The position numbers were made by a program, and so were the translations under genes. A DNA stretch of 29,562 nt from contig JAVBPM010000026.1 in NCBI GenBank assembly GCA_031549605.1, forward strand, positions 1-29,562, written 5' to 3'. The notes beneath the pieces were generated by a model, which ran no database searches, was not told where the DNA came from, and was given only the letters and a program-made list of their open reading frames with translations. The stretch comes from WRAI01 sp031549605. Its GTDB lineage: Bacteria > Bacillota > Clostridia > Oscillospirales > UBA929. How positions within the stretch are numbered: the first letter of the stretch is position 1; every line of letters begins with the position of its first letter. Shown piece after piece: positions 7,397 to 15,378 of the stretch.

Positions 7397-8673
7397 TGAA
7401 ACGCCGTCAAACCATTGCCTTTACCGCGCTGTGCCTTGCGACGCTGCTTATCGGCTGTTCGGGCACAACCAAGCCGTCGGCGATCAGCTCGCCGGTCACC
7501 ACCGACGACGGCGCCGTGTCGCCCGAGTGGAGCAACGTCGGCAGCATTAACTTTGGCAGCAGCATCACCGTTTCCGGCGCCGGCATTGCCGTAAACGGCA
7601 CGACTGTGACCATCACCAAGGGCGGCGACTTTACCGTCACGGGCACTGCGTCCGAGTGTCAAATCCACACCAACACCGACGAGCGCGTCAAGCTGCGGCT
7701 CAATGGCGTTGATCTCTCCTGCACGACCGGACCGGTTATTTTCTTTGAAAACAGCAAAAAGTCCTTTATCACGCTGACCGACGGCACGCAAAACAAGCTG
7801 ACCGACGGCAGCAACTACACCGTCGACGCCAAGGCGGCGCTTTTTTCCAACGACTCGCTGGAAATCAAGGGCGGCGGCAGCCTGACGGTCATCGGAAACT
7901 TCAAGCACGCCATCGCCAGCGACGACGACATTGTCATTGAAAACGGCAACCTGACGTTGGGCGCTGTTGTCGACGGCCTGCGCGCCAACGACAACATCAC
8001 CATTACCGGCGGCAGCCTTACCATCGCCGCCACCAGCGACGGCATGGAGAGCGAGGGCGACATCATCATCGGCGGCGGCACGATTGTCATCGAGGACAGC
8101 GAGGAGGGCATCGAGGCGCTGACCGACATCACCATCAACGGCGGCAGCGTTTCCATTGTCGCCAGCGACGACGGCATCAACGCCGGTGAGAGCGCCACGT
8201 TAAACGGCGGCACGCTTGACATCGACTGCAACGGAGACGGTCTGGACAGCAACGGCAGCATGGTCATCAACGGCGGCACCGTCACGGTGTTTTCGGGCGA
8301 CAACGCCAACGGCCCGCTCGACATCGGCGAGGGCGGCAACACCTTTACCATCAACGGCGGCACCGTCATGGCCACCGGCGGCAACATGGGTATCGCCGTC
8401 AGCGAGGACTCGACGCAGTATTCACTTTGGGTGGGTCACGCGCTCAAGGCCGACGACAAGCTGACGGTCACCGACAGCGCCGGCAAGGCGCTATTGGAAA
8501 CGACACTGCCCAAAAGCGCCAGCCTGACGTACCTCAGCAGCCCCGACCTCAAGGCCGACACGACCTACACCGTCAGCGTCAACGGCACCTCGCTGGGCGA
8601 GGTCACCACCACCGACAAGGCGCCGACACTGGGCCAGATGGGCGGCTTCGGCGGCCCCGGCGGCAAGCGATAG
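7396..8673 (+). CDS. Beta-helix carbohydrate-binding-domain lipoprotein (Cthe_2159-like)
   Basis: A 425-residue surface lipoprotein. The signal peptide ends in the lipobox LIGC with the lipidated Cys21. From about residue 130 to 320 there is a series of near-identical turns of about 21-22 residues, with recurring ITINGGS/IVIEGG cores and SDDGI or GDGLDS connections, which is the pattern of a right-handed parallel beta-helix with acidic, probably Ca2+-binding, turns. The family is annotated as a carbohydrate-binding domain after the pectin/polygalacturonate-binding Cthe_2159. The C-terminus ends in a Gly-rich tail (GQMGGFGGPGG). It overlaps the DUF4956 stop by one base, so all three proteins are probably made together. 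A link between an outside sugar binder and inside polyphosphate synthesis is suggested only by this context. Confidence 0.82.
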   Translation: MKRRQTIAFTALCLATLLIGCSGTTKPSAISSPVTTDDGAVSPEWSNVGSINFGSSITVSGAGIAVNGTTVTITKGGDFTVTGTASECQIHTNTDERVKLRLNGVDLSCTTGPVIFFENSKKSFITLTDGTQNKLTDGSNYTVDAKAALFSNDSLEIKGGGSLTVIGNFKHAIASDDDIVIENGNLTLGAVVDGLRANDNITITGGSLTIAATSDGMESEGDIIIGGGTIVIEDSEEGIEALTDITINGGSVSIVASDDGINAGESATLNGGTLDIDCNGDGLDSNGSMVINGGTVTVFSGDNANGPLDIGEGGNTFTINGGTVMATGGNMGIAVSEDSTQYSLWVGHALKADDKLTVTDSAGKALLETTLPKSASLTYLSSPDLKADTTYTVSVNGTSLGEVTTTDKAPTLGQMGGFGGPGGKR

Positions 8674-8683
8674 ACAAGCAAAC

Positions 8684-8998
8684 AACAAGCGGTTGAGCAT
8701 TGCGCTCAACCGCTTCAGACTGTCAAAAAAGTGCGCATCGTAAAACCAGCGTCAGAAAAGAGAGAAAGCAGCGACGTAAGGCGGCGTTTTGCTTCTCCGC
8801 CAATGATTTGCGGCGCATCGGCAAGGTCGCTTCGCCGCCCTGGGTTTACTTGCTGCAGAATCCCTGGACTAGCGTACCCTCGTACGCCGACGGACAGCGT
8901 TTCTTTGCCTGCGCACTTCTTTGTCAGTCTGTCAGCGTACCAAAAAACAAGTTTTTTGACACGCTGAAGCGGTTGAGCATTGCGCTCAACCGCTTGTT
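8684..8998. mobile_element. MITE-like repeat element with hairpin ends
   Basis: The left 48 bases (8684-8731) and the reverse complement of the right 48 bases (8951-8998) agree at 40 positions. All differences fall in a 5-base loop, one dinucleotide and the last base. Each end contains the same 29-bp hairpin (arms AAGCGGTTGAGC and GCTCAACCGCTT, loop ATTGC, at 8687-8715 and 8967-8995) followed inward by a TGTCAAAAAA block. Inside are a further hairpin GCGTAC-CCTC-GTACGC (8872-8887) and CAAAAAAC-AA-GTTTTTTG (8941-8958). No transposase is encoded and no clear target duplication is visible. Open frames cross it in both directions but have no ribosome binding site. It fills the gap between the beta-helix gene and the convergent zinc-ribbon gene, and its hairpins may act as terminators for both. 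Confidence 0.6.
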
Positions 8999-9006
8999 TT
9001 ATGTGG

Positions 9007-9384
9007 TTACGGCAGCTGTTTGCCGCATTTTGTGCAGAAGGCAAACGCCTGAGCGGCCGGCGTGCCGCAATAGGGGCAGAAACGGCTACCACCGTCTGCC
9101 TGTGCCGACGGCCGACCGCCAAAGCGCTGATTGAGCGGGTCGGGTTCTTCGTGTTCGTCCGTGATGTCAAAGAGCGAAAAGCGGTCTTTTCGTGTCGCAT
9201 TGGCAAAATTGTACACGCCAATGGCCACTGCCATGCCGATGAACACAAGGCCAAAGAGCAGAAAAACAGGTGGCGCGTCCATCGACGCGGCAAATACCAT
9301 CCACAGAACGCCAAAGACGGCCGCCGCCATGGCGCCGATGACCCCCATCAGCGACGGCCCGCGACCCGGCTTTATACTTTTCAT
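9007..9384 (-). CDS. Small membrane protein with C-terminal zinc ribbon
   Basis: A 125-residue protein with a short basic N-terminus (MKSIKPGRG) and two transmembrane helices (about residues 14-35 and 42-64). A charged linker follows, then a C-terminal zinc ribbon with CPYC and CTKC pairs in RFCPYCGTPAAQAF and FCTKCGKQLP. The function is unknown; such proteins are common in Firmicutes. ATG 9384 is chosen over TTG 9390 because AGGAGG ends 9 nt before it. It is the last gene of the minus-strand operon, 13 nt after the rel stop, and runs into the hairpin end of the repeat element. Confidence 0.75.
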   Translation of the reverse strand: MKSIKPGRGPSLMGVIGAMAAAVFGVLWMVFAASMDAPPVFLLFGLVFIGMAVAIGVYNFANATRKDRFSLFDITDEHEEPDPLNQRFGGRPSAQADGGSRFCPYCGTPAAQAFAFCTKCGKQLP

Positions 9385-9397
9385 AAGCAAACGCCTC

Positions 9398-11572
9398 CTA
9401 CGCGCGCTGTACGTCGATGCAGCCGGCCACGCGCCGCAGCCGGTTTAGAATGGCGGTCAGTTTGTCGACGCTGCCGACGTGAACCGTGATGTCGATGACG
9501 GTGGTGTCCTGCTGTTGCGTGGCTTTGAGCGCCGCCATGTTGACCCGCAGGTCATTCATGGCCATGGCCACGTCGGCCAGCAGCCCGACGCGGTCGCGCC
9601 CGACAAAACGGATGGGCACGCAATACTCCTCGGCCGCTTTGCCCGTCCACTGCGCGTCCAGCCAGCGACCGCTGTCGTCGGGCTTGACGTTGTGGCAGTC
9701 GGCGCGGTGGATGCTGACGCCGTAGCCGCGCGTGGTAAAGCCGATGATCTGGTCGCCGGGAATGGGGTTGCAGCACTTGCTGAACTTAACCAGACAGTTG
9801 TCCAGTCCGGCGACAATGACGCCCATGTCGCCCTTACTGTCGCGCGACTTGACCTGCTTGACGACCGTCAGCTCGGTCAGCTGTGCGCGCTCCTGCTCCA
9901 GCTTGTGCAGCTTAATCAGCTCGTCGCGGACACGATTGACCACGCGCGCGGCCGAGATGCCGCCGTAGCCGACGGCGGCCATCAGGTCGTCGAGGGTGGG
10001 ATAGCTGAACTTGGGCAGCATATGCGCCATAAACTCGGGCTTGGTGACGGTGGCCAGCGGGATATTGCTGCGCTTGAGCTCGGACTCCAGCCGTTCGCGG
10101 CCGGTGGCGATGTTTTCGTCGCGCCGCTCGTGCTTAAACCACTGGCGTATCTTGCTTCTGGCCTCGTTGGTTTTGCAGATGTCGAGCCAGTCGCGCGACG
10201 GGCCCTCGCGCGTGTTGGAGGTCGTGATTTCAACGATGTCGCCCGTTTGCAGGCGGTAGTTTTCAAAGTTGACCTGCTTGCCATTGACCTTGGCGCCCAC
10301 CATGCGGTTGCCGACAGCGCTGTGGATGGCGTAGGCAAAGTCGATGACCGTCGCGCCGACGGGCAGGTTGATGACGTCGCCCTTGGGCGTAAAGACAAAG
10401 ACGTCGTCGGCAAACATATCGACCTTGATGGACGAGATAAAACCCTCGGCGTCGGCGTCGGCCTCGTCCTGATGCTCAATCAGGCGCCGCACCCACTCCA
10501 GCTTGTTGTCGATGCTGGCCGCGGCGCTCTCGCCGCTCTTATATTTCCAATGCGCGGCAATGCCGTACTCGGCGGTGTGGTGCATGTCCCAGGTGCGAAT
10601 TTGCACCTCAAAGGGCGTGCCCTCACGGCCGAGCACCGTCGTGTGCAGCGACTGGTACATATTGGGCTTGGGCATCGAGATGTAGTCCTTAAACCGGCCC
10701 GGCATGCTGTGGTACATGTCGTGCACCATGCCCAGCACGTTGTAGCAGTCGGCCACCGTCTCGACAATAATGCGCACGGCAAACAAATCGTAAATCTCCT
10801 GCAACAGCTTGTGCTGGCCGTACATCTTGCGGTAGATGGAGTAGATATGCTTGACGCGGCCCTCGATGTGCGCCTCGATATTCGCGTCGTCAAAGCGCTC
10901 GCGCAGCTTGCTCTCCACGCCGTTCAGCAGCGCGTCATAGTCGCTGCCGTGCGCTTTGAGGCTGTCGGCCACCTCTTTGTAGCCGGCCGGATCGAGGTAA
11001 ATGAGCGATAAATCCTCCAGCTCCCACTTGACCTTCTGCATGCCCAGCCGGTGCGCCAGCGGCGCGTAGATTTCCATCGTTTCGCGTGACTTTTCGCGCC
11101 GTTTGGCGTCGACATGGTACTCCATGGTGCGCATATTGTGCAGCCGGTCGGCAATTTTGATGATAATGACGCGGATGTCCTTGCTCATGGCCAAGAACAT
11201 CTTGCGCAGATTTTCCATCTGCTGCTCCTGCTTGGTCGAGAAGTTAACGCGCGTCAGCTTGGTGACGCCCTCGACCAAATCGGCGATGGCGGTGCCAAAC
11301 TCGCGCTTGATGTCCTCGTACTCGTAGCCGGTATCCTCGATGGTGTCGTGCAGCAGCGCGGCGGCCACACTTTCGTAGTCGAGCAGCATGTCGACCAGAA
11401 TGTGCGCCACCTCGATGGGGTGCGTGACGTAGGGACTGCCGTCCTTGCGCTTTTGACTGCCGTGGGCGTCGCAGGCAAAGGTGTAGGCCTTTTCAATCAG
11501 CGCGGTGTCGGCCTGCGGACTCGTCTCGTTTATCCGCGCCAATAGCTCTTGAAACCGAATTTCAGCGCTCAC
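9398..11572 (-). CDS. rel: Bifunctional (p)ppGpp synthetase/hydrolase Rel
   Basis: This 724-residue enzyme makes and degrades the stringent-response alarmone. The order is as in long RSH proteins. An N-terminal HD hydrolase domain has LLHDTIEDT (His75-Asp76). The synthetase domain has the RFKD signature at residues 293-296 and MPKPNMYQSLHTTV. The TGS domain (about 390-450) starts DDVFVFTPKGDVINLP. A zinc-finger/CC region has KCCNPIPGD, and a C-terminal ACT domain has VGLLADVAMAMNDLRVNM. RxKD instead of ExDD is the mark of bifunctional, Mg2+-type Rel rather than monofunctional RelA. The GTG start at 11572 overlaps the recJ stop (GTGA) and is preceded by AAGGAGG with 7-nt spacing. The apt gene that usually lies between recJ and rel in clostridia is absent. 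Confidence 0.96.
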   Translation of the reverse strand: MSAEIRFQELLARINETSPQADTALIEKAYTFACDAHGSQKRKDGSPYVTHPIEVAHILVDMLLDYESVAAALLHDTIEDTGYEYEDIKREFGTAIADLVEGVTKLTRVNFSTKQEQQMENLRKMFLAMSKDIRVIIIKIADRLHNMRTMEYHVDAKRREKSRETMEIYAPLAHRLGMQKVKWELEDLSLIYLDPAGYKEVADSLKAHGSDYDALLNGVESKLRERFDDANIEAHIEGRVKHIYSIYRKMYGQHKLLQEIYDLFAVRIIVETVADCYNVLGMVHDMYHSMPGRFKDYISMPKPNMYQSLHTTVLGREGTPFEVQIRTWDMHHTAEYGIAAHWKYKSGESAAASIDNKLEWVRRLIEHQDEADADAEGFISSIKVDMFADDVFVFTPKGDVINLPVGATVIDFAYAIHSAVGNRMVGAKVNGKQVNFENYRLQTGDIVEITTSNTREGPSRDWLDICKTNEARSKIRQWFKHERRDENIATGRERLESELKRSNIPLATVTKPEFMAHMLPKFSYPTLDDLMAAVGYGGISAARVVNRVRDELIKLHKLEQERAQLTELTVVKQVKSRDSKGDMGVIVAGLDNCLVKFSKCCNPIPGDQIIGFTTRGYGVSIHRADCHNVKPDDSGRWLDAQWTGKAAEEYCVPIRFVGRDRVGLLADVAMAMNDLRVNMAALKATQQQDTTVIDITVHVGSVDKLTAILNRLRRVAGCIDVQRA

Positions 11573-13536
11573 GGTGTCACCTCCTTCTGCACGACCCGCC
11601 AATAGGCCGATTTGTCCAAATCGCTTGACTTGCCGGTCACCGGCGCGACGTCAACGGCGTCGCCGTGAAGCCGCCAAGACAGCAGGCCCATCTGCTGCAA
11701 GATGTCCAGCATCAGTTTGCCCTTGCCGGGTGATTCGATACCCGCCTGACGGCACAGCTGCTTAATGCTCCAGCCCTGCGACGGCATGGCCAGCACCGTG
11801 CGCCAGACGCGCCCGACCTCGCTGCGCGTGACGCCCAGCGCCTGTTGCTGCTCGTCGTCGAGCGCCCTGCCCTCGCACAGCGCGGCGTAGCCGTCGTGCG
11901 ACGCGTCGGCTCGCATATCAACCAGCAGCAGCTGTACGTTGTCGGTGTTTCGGAAGTTGTTGACCTCCAAGTGAAAGGCGACATCAACGAGATCGCCGGC
12001 CTCAAAGCCCAGCGCGTCGGCCGTCTTGCCAAACCACACGCCGTTAATGCTGGCGCTGCCGGCACACAGCGTCACGCGCAGGTGCTTACCGTTGCCAATC
12101 TCCTGCACGGCCGCCAGCTTGACGCCCAGCAGGCAGAAGCAGGGCAACAGGTTGTCGGTGCCAAACGGCTCGGCCAGTTGCAGGTTGTAGGCGTTTTTCA
12201 GCGTCACCTCGTCGGGCGTCAGCTGCAAATCAACGACCAGCTGACCCTGTGCGTGCAACGGCGGCTGTTGTTCGGCAAACGCGCGCAACCCGTCGGCCAG
12301 CGCGTCAATATCCTGTTCCTCCACGGCAAATCCGGCCGCCGACTCGTGGCCGCCGTAGTTGAGCAGCAGCGGCGCGTTGGCGGCCAACGCCTCAACCAGA
12401 TGAAAGCCCTTGGGCGCACGCGAGCTGCCCTTGCCGCGTCCGTTTTCCACGCTGATGAGAAAGGCCGGCTTTCCGGTTCGGTCACAGACGCGCGACGCGA
12501 CAATGCCGACAACGCCGGCGTGCCAATCGTGGCCGGTCAGCACCAGCACGGGGCTGTCCTTTTGCTGCTCGGCCTGCTCCAGCGCCTGTTCCAGCAGCCC
12601 GCCCTCGACGTTCTGCCGCTCGCGGTTGAGCTGGCACAGCGCCTCGGCCAGCCGGTCGGCCTCCTTGGCATCGTCGGTCAGCAGCAGCTCGACGGCCAAA
12701 TGCGTCATACCCATGCGCCCGGCGGCATTGATGCGCGGCGCCAGACCAAAGCCGACCGCCGTGACGTTGAGCCTCTTGCCCACGCCGCTCTGCGCCACCA
12801 GCGCGCGCAAGCCGGCGTTGGCTTGTCCGTCCAGCTGCGCCAGTCCGTGCCGCACCAGCGTGCGGTTATGTACGCCCATTGGCATGATATCGGCCACCGT
12901 GCCCAGCGCGGCCGGCAGCCCGTATTGGGTCATGGTCGACTCGTCGTTATCGGTGCCCGCCATGTAGCGCAGCAGTTGAAAGGCAACGCCGACACCGGCC
13001 AGACCGGCGACCGAAGCGCAGTCGGACCGCTGCGGATTGACCACAGCGCAGGCGTCGGGCAGTGTGTCGCGCACGGCGTGGTGGTCGGTAATGACAACAT
13101 CGACGCCCAGCGCCGTGGCGCGCTCGACGGCCTGAAAGGAGGTAATGCCGGTGTCGACCGTGACAATCAGCTTCGTGCCGCGCGCGGCCAGCGCCTCAAC
13201 GGCCTCGGCGTGCAGGCCGTAGCCCTCGCCCTTGCGGTCGGGAATATACCAGTCGACATTCGCGCCCTGCGCGCGCAAATAGCGCACCATGATGGCCACC
13301 GAGGTGATGCCGTCAACGTCGTAATCGCCGTAGATGGTCACGGGTTCGCGGCAGGCGACGGCCAACTTGATGCGCGTGGCTGCCTTGTCTATGTCTTTGA
13401 GCCGGGCGGGCGGCTCAAGGCCGCTCATCGGCGGATGGATGTAGTCTTCAAAGCTGCCGGCCAGACCGCGCTGCGTAAACAGTGTCTCCAGCAACGGACG
13501 GCCGTCACAGCGACCTAAAATCGTCCACTTCGTCAA
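11569..13536 (-). CDS. recJ: Single-stranded-DNA-specific exonuclease RecJ
   Basis: RecJ, a 5'-3' single-strand DNA exonuclease of the DHH phosphoesterase family used in recombinational and mismatch repair. The 655-residue product shows IYGDYDVDGITS (Asp71, Asp73, Asp75 region), TDHHAVRD (DHH motif), a second acidic TVDTGI block, and the DHHA1 motif GGHESAAGF near residue 395. An OB-fold region and a C-terminal extension of about 120 residues that looks winged-helix-like follow. The TTG start at 13536 is supported by GAGAGGAGG with 7-nt spacing. No ATG serves this start. It follows the metallophosphoesterase gene by 17 nt and overlaps rel by four bases, so it is part of the same transcript. 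Confidence 0.95.
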   Translation of the reverse strand: MTKWTILGRCDGRPLLETLFTQRGLAGSFEDYIHPPMSGLEPPARLKDIDKAATRIKLAVACREPVTIYGDYDVDGITSVAIMVRYLRAQGANVDWYIPDRKGEGYGLHAEAVEALAARGTKLIVTVDTGITSFQAVERATALGVDVVITDHHAVRDTLPDACAVVNPQRSDCASVAGLAGVGVAFQLLRYMAGTDNDESTMTQYGLPAALGTVADIMPMGVHNRTLVRHGLAQLDGQANAGLRALVAQSGVGKRLNVTAVGFGLAPRINAAGRMGMTHLAVELLLTDDAKEADRLAEALCQLNRERQNVEGGLLEQALEQAEQQKDSPVLVLTGHDWHAGVVGIVASRVCDRTGKPAFLISVENGRGKGSSRAPKGFHLVEALAANAPLLLNYGGHESAAGFAVEEQDIDALADGLRAFAEQQPPLHAQGQLVVDLQLTPDEVTLKNAYNLQLAEPFGTDNLLPCFCLLGVKLAAVQEIGNGKHLRVTLCAGSASINGVWFGKTADALGFEAGDLVDVAFHLEVNNFRNTDNVQLLLVDMRADASHDGYAALCEGRALDDEQQQALGVTRSEVGRVWRTVLAMPSQGWSIKQLCRQAGIESPGKGKLMLDILQQMGLLSWRLHGDAVDVAPVTGKSSDLDKSAYWRVVQKEVTP

Positions 13537-13553
13537 GCGCGAGCCTCCTCTCG

Positions 13554-14444
13554 TCAGCGTTTGGATACAACGGTCAGCACAACCACCTGCGGGTTGTTGA
13601 GCAGTCGCGGCGGCATCCAGGATTTAATGCCGCGGCTGGTCTCCATCACCGTGCCCTGCTGCTCGTACAGCCCGTCGGTAAAGTCGGGAAACCAGTCGAA
13701 GGACGGGCCCAGCACCGGCCCGATAATCGGCAACCGCACGCCGCCGCCGTGCGCGTGGCCGGTCAACACCAAGTCATAGCCATTGGTAGCATACTGCTCA
13801 AAGCGGCTATAGCGGTGCGCCAGCAGCAGTACAAAGGGGTCGCCGGCGGCGCGCACCTCGCCGCGCAACGTCTCCAGTACGTCGGGGCTGTACCAGTCAA
13901 GCGGGTCGTTGGCGCCGGCGATGCACAGCTGCTGTTGGCTGCCGTCGGCGCCCGTGCGCGTCAGCAGCGTAAAATCGTTTTGCAAATGGACAACGCCGGT
14001 GCGTTTGAAAATGGCGCGGCATTGGCGCAAAAAGCCGCGCACGGCCACGTCGTGGTTGCCGGTGACAAAATAGGTCGGCGCGATGGCCGTCATGCGGCCA
14101 AAGAAGTACTCGATGTCGTCCAGCCGCCGGTCTGTCAGCTCGACATCGCGGTCGCCGAGGTCGCCGGTAAAGCAGATGATGTCGGGCGCCTGCTTGGCAA
14201 TGGCGGCAATCATCGACTCGTCGCGCAGCCGTTGGTAGTGCATATCGGACAGATGGACAATCTTAAAGCCCTCAAAGGCGCTCGGGAGCCGCGGACACTC
14301 GGCCGTCAGCTGCGTGATGACCAGTCGCAGGTTGCTGTCAAGAAAGGCACCGGCCAACAGCACCAGCAGTGCGCCGGCGGTCAGTAATACTTTTTTATGC
14401 CGGTTTTTCTTCTTTGGCGGGTTGGCCTTATCGGATGCGGACAT
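13554..14444 (-). CDS. Membrane-anchored metallophosphoesterase (YkuE/YaeI-like)
   Basis: A 296-residue calcineurin-like phosphoesterase. After a lysine-rich N-terminus (KKKNRHKK) one helix (VLLTAGALLVLLAGAFL) anchors it, with the enzyme domain outside. The di-metal motifs appear in order: VHLSDMH (D-x-H), FTGDLGDRD, VTGNHD, LLLAHRYSRF and VLTGHAHGGG. Relatives include B. subtilis YkuE and UDP-2,3-diacylglucosamine pyrophosphatase-like enzymes, with substrates such as lipid- or nucleotide-linked phosphodiesters. The substrate here is unknown. Its ATG (14444) lies 17 nt inside the end of the NYN gene, and only a weak GGG site precedes it, so expression probably relies on coupling. Confidence 0.88.
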   Translation of the reverse strand: MSASDKANPPKKKNRHKKVLLTAGALLVLLAGAFLDSNLRLVITQLTAECPRLPSAFEGFKIVHLSDMHYQRLRDESMIAAIAKQAPDIICFTGDLGDRDVELTDRRLDDIEYFFGRMTAIAPTYFVTGNHDVAVRGFLRQCRAIFKRTGVVHLQNDFTLLTRTGADGSQQQLCIAGANDPLDWYSPDVLETLRGEVRAAGDPFVLLLAHRYSRFEQYATNGYDLVLTGHAHGGGVRLPIIGPVLGPSFDWFPDFTDGLYEQQGTVMETSRGIKSWMPPRLLNNPQVVVLTVVSKR

Positions 14445-15213
14445 AAATCAGCTGCCCGTTGTTGGCGATGAGGTTGTCGCGGTACTCCATCTCAACCTCG
14501 TCAACGGCCTGAATGAGCTGCGTCAGCTTCTTGTAGCCATAGTTGCGCGAGTCAAAGTCGGGCTGCTTTTTCATCAGCAGCGTGCCGACCTCGCCCAGAT
14601 AGGCCCAGCCGTCCTCGTCGGCCACGTCCTCGATGGTGGCAATGAGCGCGTCGATGATGTCGCGCGTCAGGTGCGGCGCGCCGGCGCTCTCCGGCTCAAC
14701 CGGCGCGGCGACCGGCTTGGGCTGCTCGGCCTTGCCGTTTCCGTTTTTCTTGGGCGTGGCTTTGGGCTTGACGGCGCGAATGATTTCAATGTAGATAAAC
14801 TTGTCGCAGGCGGCGATAAACGGCGACGGCGTCTTGCGCTCGCCCAGCCCGATGACCTTCATGCCCGCCTCGCGCAACCGTGTGGCCAGCCGGGTAAAGT
14901 CGCTGTCGCTGCTGACGATGCAAAAGCCGCCAACCCGACCCGAATAGAGAATGTCCATCGCGTCGATGATCATGGCACTGTCGGTCGAGTTCTTGCCGCG
15001 CGTGTAGCTGTACTGCTGAATGGGCGTGATGGCGTTGTGCAGCAACGGCTCCTTCCAGCTGTCCATGTTGGCCGCCGTCCAGTCGCCGTAAATGCGCTTG
15101 ATGGTGGGCGTGCCGTGAACGGCAATCTCTTCCATAATGAACTTGAGCTGGGAGCGGGGTGCGTTGTCGGCGTCGATAAGCACCGCCAGCCGCAACTCCT
15201 CATGTACGTTCAT
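14428..15213 (-). CDS. NYN domain protein with C-terminal LOTUS/OST-HTH domain
   Basis: This 261-residue protein combines an N-terminal NYN (PIN-like) nuclease domain with a C-terminal LOTUS (OST-HTH) RNA-binding domain. The NYN acidic residues are visible in LAVLIDADNAP, NSTDSAMIIDAMDIL and FCIVSSDSDFTRLA. The LOTUS part covers about residues 175-255 (LIATIEDVADEDGWAYLGEVG, quoted up to the conserved GW; then DFDSRNYGYKKLTQLIQ). Between them is a Lys/Pro-rich linker (PKATPKKNGNGKAEQPKP). LOTUS domains bind RNA, with a reported preference for G-rich or quadruplex RNA, so an RNA-processing role is likely. ATG 15213 follows GGGAGG by 7 nt. It is first gene of the five-gene operon and has a palindrome in its leader. 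Confidence 0.88.
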   Translation of the reverse strand: MNVHEELRLAVLIDADNAPRSQLKFIMEEIAVHGTPTIKRIYGDWTAANMDSWKEPLLHNAITPIQQYSYTRGKNSTDSAMIIDAMDILYSGRVGGFCIVSSDSDFTRLATRLREAGMKVIGLGERKTPSPFIAACDKFIYIEIIRAVKPKATPKKNGNGKAEQPKPVAAPVEPESAGAPHLTRDIIDALIATIEDVADEDGWAYLGEVGTLLMKKQPDFDSRNYGYKKLTQLIQAVDEVEMEYRDNLIANNGQLIYVRIR

Positions 15214-15226
15214 GTGTAGACCTCCC

Positions 15227-15243
15227 AATGATAAATTATCATT
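15227..15243. repeat. 17-bp palindrome between -10 box and ribosome binding site of the NYN gene
   Basis: AATGATAA, a central A and TTATCATT form a perfect inverted repeat. It starts 2 bp after the -10 box and touches the GGGAGG ribosome binding site. It is placed well for repressor binding or for a hairpin hiding the ribosome site. It resembles Fur/PerR-type boxes loosely but is two bases too short for a 7-1-7 box. Confidence 0.55.
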
Positions 15244-15244
15244 C

Positions 15245-15273
15245 ATTATACCGCCGCAATCGACATAACGCAA
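15245..15273 (-). promoter_or_regulatory. Promoter of the NYN-recJ-rel operon
   Basis: On the minus strand a perfect TATAAT occupies 15245-15250. TTGCGT lies 17 bp upstream (3 of 6 to the -35 consensus). The leader to the NYN ATG is about 25 nt. The -35 match is weak. Confidence 0.5.
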
Positions 15274-15338
15274 GTAAAACAAGCGCAACGCCGCCGTTAC
15301 CAGCCTATGCCACCGGCCGCTTCAATTTGCAAAACCTC

Positions 15339-15367
15339 TTTACAGCCACGCCGCGAAGTGCTACAAT
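15339..15367 (+). promoter_or_regulatory. Promoter of tRNA-Gly
   Basis: TTTACA (15339-15344), 17 bp, TACAAT (15362-15367); the mature tRNA begins 12 nt after the -10 box, as expected. Confidence 0.75.
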
Positions 15368-15378
15368 ACCATCACCAC

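Noticed and set aside
7925..8330. Possible CRISPR-like or DNA tandem repeat in the beta-helix gene
   Set aside because: The periodicity is at the protein level (about 21-22 residues per turn) with diverged codons. There are no identical DNA repeats with spacers.
8715..9314. Minus-strand frame of 199 codons crossing the repeat element and the zinc-ribbon gene
   Set aside because: It lies out of frame with the zinc-ribbon gene, has no ribosome site and half of it is the repeat element.
9479..11011. A 510-codon open frame on the plus strand opposite rel
   Set aside because: It is a mirror frame of the GC-rich rel gene, has no ribosome site and its translation is low-complexity His/Val/Ala/Arg-rich. 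rel itself has all family motifs.
11845..13518. A 557-codon open frame on the plus strand opposite recJ
   Set aside because: It is a shadow of recJ caused by codon bias, with no recognisable domain or start signal.
15227..15243. Fur or PerR box upstream of the NYN operon
   Set aside because: The palindrome has a 6-1-6 core and not the 7-1-7 spacing of Fur boxes, and no iron or oxidative-stress gene is adjacent, so it is reported only as an unassigned palindrome.
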